A stretch of 64,000 nucleotides of DNA, from assembly GCA_026413885.1 (NCBI GenBank), contig JAOAKA010000004.1:21415-85414 (forward strand), read 5' to 3'. Positions 57,914 through 64,000 of this stretch are shown here, one piece after another. Each line of letters begins with the position of its first letter. Position 1 is the first letter of the stretch. The stretch comes from Sulfolobales archaeon. GTDB taxonomy: Archaea; Thermoproteota; Thermoprotei_A; Sulfolobales; NBVN01. The notes beneath the pieces are model-generated. The model saw only the letters and a program-made list of their open reading frames with translations, was not told the DNA's origin and ran no database searches. A program made the position numbers and the translations under genes.

Positions 57914-58315
57914 CTAGCTCCTACAGAGGTGAAGTACTCTAATCGCTAAGTAAGCCGCGTTTTCAGCGTTATCTATACCTACTGTAGCTACTGGAACACC
58001 ACGCGGCATTTGAACTATGCTTAGTAGTGAGTCTAGCCCACCTAGAGCGACATTGAGGGGTACACCTATTACCGGGCGCCGGGTTCTCGAAGCTATGAAG
58101 CCTGGAAGGTGAGCCGCTAGACCAGCCATAGCTATGAATAGATCTGCGTCTGATGTCTCAATATATCTCTCCAACTCCTTCGGGTTTCTGTGAGCACTGA
58201 GTACCACAATTTCATGTTCGATACCATTTTCCCGCAGTATGGTGGCTGCTCTTTCTGCGTGGGGTCTATCTCTCTCACTTCCAATAACTATTGATACCTT
58301 ACCCCTACACGGCAT
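57914..58315 (-). CDS. purE: PurE: N5-CAIR mutase family
   Basis: [45 protein letters not shown]; start placed at MPCRGK. Confidence 0.92.
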   Translation of the reverse strand: MPCRGKVSIVIGSERDRPHAERAATILRENGIEHEIVVLSAHRNPKELERYIETSDADLFIAMAGLAAHLPGFIASRTRRPVIGVPLNVALGGLDSLLSIVQMPRGVPVATVGIDNAENAAYLAIRVLHLCRS

Positions 58316-58325
58316 ATTTCCACCC

Positions 58326-59543
58326 CTATGCATGGATGGAAACAAGTCTGACAGCTGCTCTAGCCTTCTTTAAGGCTTCCTCAACAGAGTTTCCTCTAGC
58401 TAGAACAACAGCGATTCTTCTTCCTGGATATGTGTTGGGTTTTCCGAATACTCTAATATCTACTCCCGGTGTTTTGAGGACTTCCCGAAGTCCGCAGATT
58501 TTCGGACTCCACACATTGTCTAGGTTGGTATAGATAGCTACACTAGCTCCCGGTGAGATGATCTTCGGCCTAGGGGCTGGAAGTCCTAGAGAAGCTCTAA
58601 CGTGAATAGCGAACTCACTTAGCTCTTGGGTGATCAGAGTTACTAAGCCGGTATCGTGGGGTCTCGGAGCTACCTCGCTGAAGAGTATTCTACCATCTCT
58701 AGCTAAAAATACCTCGACACCGAAGATTCCGATGCCGCCTAAACCATCAGCTACTCTTCTCGCAATTTCGGTAGCTTGCTTAAGTATTCCAGCATCTGAT
58801 TGAGGAGGCTGCCACGACTCTATGTAGTGGTATTCACCATATCTCCACTGCTCTATTGGTTCACAGACATCAGTTACTACTCTCTCTCCGTCTAGGTGTC
58901 TGTAGGCTAGTACTGTGTACTCTAGGGCTAGATCGACATATTCCTCTACTATAACTCTCCTACTCCTACCTCTAGAGTGTGATACCGCGTAGTTGTAAGC
59001 TCTAGCAATACTCTCTATGGAGGGAGAAGATATCTTTACGTGTCCGTGACCACTGCTACTCATCTCAGGCTTTATAAGACATGGAAACCCAACTCTCTCA
59101 CAGGCATATGCCGCTTCTTCCGGGTTTTCTGCGAACTCAAACTTAGTTGTCGGTAGTCCTAAAACCCCAGATGCGAATTTCCTCAACTCAACTCTATTCA
59201 TAGATATCTTGACGGACCTAGCGTTAGGCACTACTAAATAGCCTTCAGACTCCAACTCCTCTAATGCGTCTGTAGATATAGCCTCTATCTCCGGTATAAT
59301 AACATCTGGGCTCTCCCTTCTAACTACAGACTTAACAGCTGCGGAATTCATCATATCGATTACGTATCTTCTATGAGCTACATGCATTGCTGGAGCCCAG
59401 TCGTATCGGTCGACTGCTACTACCTCTACCCCGAGTCTCTGAGCTTCGATAGCGACTTCCTTACCTAGTTCTCCACTACCTAGTAGGAGCATCTTTATCG
59501 AGTCCTCGAACATAGGGGACCTAACGCAATCACTAATCTTCAT
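58326..59543 (-). CDS. purT: PurT: formate-dependent GAR transformylase (ATP-grasp)
   Basis: [70 protein letters not shown]. Confidence 0.95.
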   Translation of the reverse strand: MKISDCVRSPMFEDSIKMLLLGSGELGKEVAIEAQRLGVEVVAVDRYDWAPAMHVAHRRYVIDMMNSAAVKSVVRRESPDVIIPEIEAISTDALEELESEGYLVVPNARSVKISMNRVELRKFASGVLGLPTTKFEFAENPEEAAYACERVGFPCLIKPEMSSSGHGHVKISSPSIESIARAYNYAVSHSRGRSRRVIVEEYVDLALEYTVLAYRHLDGERVVTDVCEPIEQWRYGEYHYIESWQPPQSDAGILKQATEIARRVADGLGGIGIFGVEVFLARDGRILFSEVAPRPHDTGLVTLITQELSEFAIHVRASLGLPAPRPKIISPGASVAIYTNLDNVWSPKICGLREVLKTPGVDIRVFGKPNTYPGRRIAVVLARGNSVEEALKKARAAVRLVSIHA

Positions 59544-61041
59544 GTTCCCACCCCAAGGGTGACAAAAGAGGGTTCTCTACTACACCTCTGCCGGGAAGCC
59601 AGACTGTGAAGAACTCTCCGAGGGTCCCTCTAAACTGTTTACTTCTATATACTCTGCGAACTCTCTCAGCTTCTCTAACTCTCTCATCGATGAGTCTGCC
59701 GGACCCTATATCGCCTCTATGGTAGAGAGGCCAGCCATCGAGAGAAGTTATGTAGCTAGCGGCCATCTCTGATAACCTATAGGCTTCCTCGTAGCTATCT
59801 GCGGAACAAACTACTTCGAATGCTCTAGAACCTCTAGTGTACATACGTCCATCGCTTCTCAGCTCTACACTCGCATAGAGTAACTCACAGCCTAAGCTTC
59901 TAATTCTCTCAACATCTGCTACTACCGGATGCCCCTGTGCTTCATCTTTAAACACAGGGTAGCCAGCAGGAGCTACTGCTTTCACAACACCTACAGCTTC
60001 TTCGGAAAAATCTATTTTCACTCCACTTAAAGCCCCTCTAGCAGCTCTATCGAATACCTCCAGAAAGTCTGACTCTATTCGCGGGAGGAGACATGAGATC
60101 TCCGGGTCTCCGAAGCGGCTGTAGTACTCTATAACTGTTGGACCCCACAGACCAGTCAACATCATCTGACCAGCGAAAGCACCTGTATACCTATCTCTAA
60201 CTTCTTCCTGCAGCTTCTCTAGTACTTCCTTCACTATTTTCTGCGTAGTTTCGTATTCTTCGTGAGTTATGAAGGGTAGGAGGTGTTCTGGACCGGAGAT
60301 ACACCCCATGCCTCCCGTTTCATAACCGAGGTCTAACTCGTAAGCGTGTGGGTAGTCTTGGACAAGTGGGAGCGGGAGGATAGAGCTTCCATCAGTTATT
60401 ACTTGAGCTGTGTATTCTACACCTTCGACTCTCTGCTCAACTAAGACGACGTAGTCTATGTCTCTATACTTATTGATTTCCTCAAAGGTTTTAGCTATTG
60501 ACTCACTCTTAACTTGGTGCCTTACCTCAGAGAGGAAGGCCTTAGTGTCTTTAATTACTCTCACACCCTTACCTCCAACCTGCCTGGCTGGCTTAACAAC
60601 AACGTCACCCGCATACTTAGCGAATTCTCTAGCCTCTTCAAGAGACTTAAATGCTATGTAGTAGAGTCTTCCGGGTATATTATATTTCCACATGAGATAT
60701 CTAGCGAAGACCTTACTTCTCTCTATTGACGAACACCTTCGAGAAGCTCCAAATACGTGGAATCCCCTCTCTTTTAGGCAGTCAACAACACCGTGAAACT
60801 GAGGTTCCTCCGGACCTACAACCACTAAGTCTGGTGATACGAGTTCAGCTATCTTTACAGCGTTTTCGGGAGAGGTCGTGGCTGCTGCAAATAACTTACC
60901 ACCAGTTATCTCAGACTCTCTCGCTAGTCCTGGGTTAACGTAATCAGAGAGCACGTAGAGCTTGACACTTGCTTGTGAAGACGTGATTAACTTAGCTAGT
61001 GCGTGCTCCCTACCTCCGGACCCGACTAAGAGAACCTTCAT
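59533..61041 (-). CDS. purD: PurD: GAR synthetase
   Basis: VLLVGSGGREHALAKLI, VVVGPEEP, VVVKPARQVGGKGVRVI, ETGGMGCISG. Confidence 0.95.
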   Translation of the reverse strand: MKVLLVGSGGREHALAKLITSSQASVKLYVLSDYVNPGLARESEITGGKLFAAATTSPENAVKIAELVSPDLVVVGPEEPQFHGVVDCLKERGFHVFGASRRCSSIERSKVFARYLMWKYNIPGRLYYIAFKSLEEAREFAKYAGDVVVKPARQVGGKGVRVIKDTKAFLSEVRHQVKSESIAKTFEEINKYRDIDYVVLVEQRVEGVEYTAQVITDGSSILPLPLVQDYPHAYELDLGYETGGMGCISGPEHLLPFITHEEYETTQKIVKEVLEKLQEEVRDRYTGAFAGQMMLTGLWGPTVIEYYSRFGDPEISCLLPRIESDFLEVFDRAARGALSGVKIDFSEEAVGVVKAVAPAGYPVFKDEAQGHPVVADVERIRSLGCELLYASVELRSDGRMYTRGSRAFEVVCSADSYEEAYRLSEMAASYITSLDGWPLYHRGDIGSGRLIDERVREAERVRRVYRSKQFRGTLGEFFTVWLPGRGVVENPLLSPLGWEHED

Positions 61042-62297
61042 CTGCTCTCACCCACAGCATCTCTTCCGAAGCAAGTCGCACATAGACGCACTCTAAAGAA
61101 ATCAGCTACTGAGTCTATGTCTTCATCTCTCAGCCAGTGTAGACTATCTACATCGAGGTACTTCTCTATAGAGGAGTCATCGAGATAAGCAGATATCAGA
61201 GTCCCCGGATCAAGTGCTACAACATCGTAGGGGCAGGTATCGACTAGCTTAGGTGAAGCTATAAATACGTGAAGTTCTCTAACACCTATTCTGTATCTAA
61301 GAAGTTGTGCTACTGTCTTCAGTGTAGAACCAGTCACCATACTGTCATCTACTATAGCAACACTCTTTCCTTCGAAAACTCTCCTAATTGGGTTGAGCTT
61401 TAAATGCACAGCTATAAGTTTATCTCTAACACCTTCTCTAAGCATAGATCTGGCCTCCCTAGCTGTATTAACAAAGCCGAATTCGAGAGGAGTACCGGTG
61501 CTATGTGAGAGACCTACAGCATAGGGTAGAGCTGTTTCTGGAACACCTATGACAACATCTACTCTACTCTCCAGATACTTCCCTAGCTTCTCTCCTAACT
61601 TCTTTCTAAACTCGTAAGCACATACACCATCTACGATAGAATCGTGTCGAGCTGTGTAGAGTAGTTCAAATAAGCAGAGTCTACACTTACTCGACGGCTC
61701 TGAGTTAAATAGCTTCACCCTCTTCCTAGTTAGATAGAGACCTTCACCAGGTAGAAGATGTTTTCTGATGTCAGCATCTAGCACCTCTATTACCGAGCTC
61801 TCAGTAGATGCAACAACCATATCGAATCCATAACCTCCAATAGCCAGTGGTGTGAGACCTGTGTTAGACCTCCAAACCACGACTTCTTCTCTAGGTGAAA
61901 TAGCGGTAAACGTAGGAATATCGACATCTCTAAAGACACTCAAGTGTTTAGCTAGATCCTCATACGGTTTTGTAGACGTGAATGCTTTTTCAACGATATC
62001 GGCTACTTCATCTGAATACTTGCTTGGTCGATCGAAGACTAGAGCTAGTCTATCTCTACTGACGACTTGCTCACTCACTTTTCTGCTATCTACTCGCGTA
62101 GCTAGAGCTACTCCACTATGTGATAGATTCTGCGGTTCACTATTCTCATATTTTTCACACGCCACTCTATCGTTTTGTCTCCAGCAGACTAAGTTTAGTG
62201 AGCCACCTCTATGCTTCAGTGCTGATAGTCCGTAGTCTAAAAAACTACGTACATCCCACCCAGACTCGAAGAAAAGTATTGAGAAAAAGCCGGTCAA
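61038..62297 (-). CDS. PurF-like paralog, degenerate glutaminase domain with intact PRTase and Fe-S-type Cys
   Basis: Starts MTGFFSI (no Cys2); KHRGGSLNL; PRPP loop VAIVDDSMVTGSTLK; KCRLCLFELLYTARHDSIVDG; LCATCFGRD. Confidence 0.9.
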   Translation of the reverse strand: MTGFFSILFFESGWDVRSFLDYGLSALKHRGGSLNLVCWRQNDRVACEKYENSEPQNLSHSGVALATRVDSRKVSEQVVSRDRLALVFDRPSKYSDEVADIVEKAFTSTKPYEDLAKHLSVFRDVDIPTFTAISPREEVVVWRSNTGLTPLAIGGYGFDMVVASTESSVIEVLDADIRKHLLPGEGLYLTRKRVKLFNSEPSSKCRLCLFELLYTARHDSIVDGVCAYEFRKKLGEKLGKYLESRVDVVIGVPETALPYAVGLSHSTGTPLEFGFVNTAREARSMLREGVRDKLIAVHLKLNPIRRVFEGKSVAIVDDSMVTGSTLKTVAQLLRYRIGVRELHVFIASPKLVDTCPYDVVALDPGTLISAYLDDSSIEKYLDVDSLHWLRDEDIDSVADFFRVRLCATCFGRDAVGESR

Positions 62298-62312
62298 TAC
62301 TTCTTCAACTCG

Positions 62313-63044
62313 CTAGGCGGTACTTCCAGCTTCTACATTAAGTCCGAGTCTTAGAGCTAGGTCTCTATATGCTTTCAGCAATACATCTATATTCTTTGTT
62401 TTTCTAAATACTTCTTTATCTAAGTGCCTTCCCTGCTCGTCTAGAGCTCTAAGTGTATCTCCAGATATCTCGTCCGCGAGAACTAAGTCCCCCGTCTGGT
62501 CGTAGCCGAATTCAAGCTTTATATCTACTAACTTTAGGCCGACAGACTTAAAGTACCTACTTAAAGCATGATTTACTAGTATAGATAGCTCGGTGACTCT
62601 ACTTAAGTCTCTTACCGAGAGAACTCCGGCTCTCAAAATGTCTTCTGAAAGTATTAGTGGGTCGTGGAGAGAGTCGTCTTTATAGTGAAACTCTACTAGC
62701 GGGGGAACTAAGGGCTCGAGCTCTCTATAGAGAGGCATTCTCTTAAGTAGAGAACCATAGGAGAAGTTTCTAACTATCACCTCTATCGGCACCATCTTTA
62801 GCTTTTTCACAGTGAGTGTTCTAGATCCATCGTATTCGATGAGATGAGTTTTTACACCGGCGTCTTCAACAACTTTAAATAAGTGAGCAGAGACTACGGC
62901 ACATAGATAGCCTTTACCAGACGCAGAAGCCTTTATCGCGCCATCTCCAGCTGTTACTTCATCTTTAAACTCCATTAGGAGTTCATCTGCGTTTTTTACG
63001 TAGATACGTTTACTTTTTCCTTCGTATATCAATTTGTAGAACAT
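62313..63044 (-). CDS. purC: PurC: SAICAR synthetase
   Basis: LIYEGKSKRIYVKN, KDEVTAGDGA, VIVRNFSYGSLLKR, DIKLEFGYD, LADEISGDTLR. Confidence 0.97.
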   Translation of the reverse strand: MFYKLIYEGKSKRIYVKNADELLMEFKDEVTAGDGAIKASASGKGYLCAVVSAHLFKVVEDAGVKTHLIEYDGSRTLTVKKLKMVPIEVIVRNFSYGSLLKRMPLYRELEPLVPPLVEFHYKDDSLHDPLILSEDILRAGVLSVRDLSRVTELSILVNHALSRYFKSVGLKLVDIKLEFGYDQTGDLVLADEISGDTLRALDEQGRHLDKEVFRKTKNIDVLLKAYRDLALRLGLNVEAGSTA

Positions 63045-63086
63045 CTACGCCACCGTTTGCACATATATACGTGAAAATTTAAGCAT

Positions 63087-63106
63087 GTTGCTCTTAAGTA
63101 AGCAAC
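63087..63106. promoter_or_regulatory. Inverted repeat in the divergent purC / purP2 promoter region
   Basis: GTTGCT-CTTAAGTA-AGCAAC perfect 6-bp arms between the two divergent starts. Confidence 0.4.
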
Positions 63107-63176
63107 GTAGTTTTTATTTATTTAAGTTAAATTAGCTGGCCATGAGTGTTTTTTAACTTATCTGTGTGAAGTAGGT

Positions 63177-64000
63177 TTGGGAACCGTGAATTCATCGATA
63201 AAGGAGGTGCTTGAAAACTACGAATCCGACAAACTAACTATAGCAACTCTCGCTAGTCATAGCTCTCTCCAGATAGTTCACGGAGCTAAAAAAGAGGGCT
63301 TGAGAACTCTTCTAATAGTAACTGAGAGTAGGACCTCTTTTTATAGGCAGTTTAATCACTTAGTTGACTCTATCGTCGTAGTTAGAAAATGGAGTGACCT
63401 CTGTAGAAAGGAGGTTGTAGAAACTCTCCGTAGATATAGCTCAGTACTCGTACCTCACGGAAGCTTCGTCGAGTACGTGGGACTCGATTGTGCTTTAAAT
63501 GTGGAGCTACCTATATTTGGTTTAAGAAGGCTACTTCAAGTAGAAGCTGACCAGCAAGCTAAAATGGACCTACTAAGAAAAGCTGAAATTCCAGTACCAG
63601 TTAGCTACTCGCTCAGCGGTGAGATAGATAGATTAGTTATCGTAAAGCTCCCCGGGGCTAAGGGCGGCCGCGGTTACTTCTTGGCGAGTTCACGACGGGA
63701 GGTAATTGAGAAGTTGGAGAAGCTGAGGAGTAGAGGTTTAGTAGATGATTTCAGTAAGGTGATAATTCAGGAGTACCTAATTGGAGTAAACGCCTACTTC
63801 CACTACTTCTATAGTCCGGCTCTCGAGAGATTAGAGATTACTGGTGCTGACATTAGGTATGAGTCAGATGTAGATGGTTTAAGAAGAATTCCCCCGGGAA
63901 AACTCACTGAAGTCAGTGTTGAACCTACATTTACAGTTGTTGGGAACATACCTCTAGTGCTTAGAGAGAGCTTACTGCCTACGGTATACGAACTCGGTGA
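63177..64000 (+). CDS. Second PurP-family ATP-grasp protein (partial, runs off the window)
   Basis: Open frame absent from the track (no stop in window): VNSSIKEVLENYESDKLTIATLASHSSLQIVHGAKKEGLRTLLIVTESRTSFYRQFNHLVDSIVVV...KLPGAKGGRGYFLASS. Confidence 0.88.
   Translation, partial: MGTVNSSIKEVLENYESDKLTIATLASHSSLQIVHGAKKEGLRTLLIVTESRTSFYRQFNHLVDSIVVVRKWSDLCRKEVVETLRRYSSVLVPHGSFVEYVGLDCALNVELPIFGLRRLLQVEADQQAKMDLLRKAEIPVPVSYSLSGEIDRLVIVKLPGAKGGRGYFLASSRREVIEKLEKLRSRGLVDDFSKVIIQEYLIGVNAYFHYFYSPALERLEITGADIRYESDVDGLRRIPPGKLTEVSVEPTFTVVGNIPLVLRESLLPTVYELG

Overview
Archaeal chromosome segment, Thermoprotei/Crenarchaeota-like, with no tRNA, rRNA, CRISPR array or transposon recognised by eye. The crenarchaeal features are a TFB with a two-Cys ribbon, Alba, PAN, Cbf5, Gar1, ribosomal proteins L14e/S24e/S27ae and KEOPS Kae1-Bud32. 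Main blocks: (1) coiled-coil, membrane-anchored subtilase; (2) translation/RNA genes, including a cbf5 interrupted by an apparent 20-nt intron; (3) tandem eIF2B-like / ribose-1,5-bisphosphate isomerase paralogs; (4) IleRS whose full reading frame lacks any ATG/GTG/TTG start; (5) SpeD-like pseudoenzyme overlapping a GNAT gene, next to PAN; (6) complete ECF transporter (S, fused A-A, T) followed by a UbiX-like gene; (7) minus-strand operon of a 1543-aa repeat-rich surface protein, a MacB/FtsX-type permease and a Bud32-like kinase; (8) near-complete purine operon (purC-purF2-purD-purT-purE-purS-purQ-purL-purF-purM-purP) with a second, glutaminase-dead PurF-like protein and a divergent second PurP. 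Best candidates for new biology: the PurF-like paralog, the surface-protein/permease/kinase operon, the SpeD-like pseudoenzyme and the start-codon-less ileS. All assignments come from reading motifs by eye; no searches were run.
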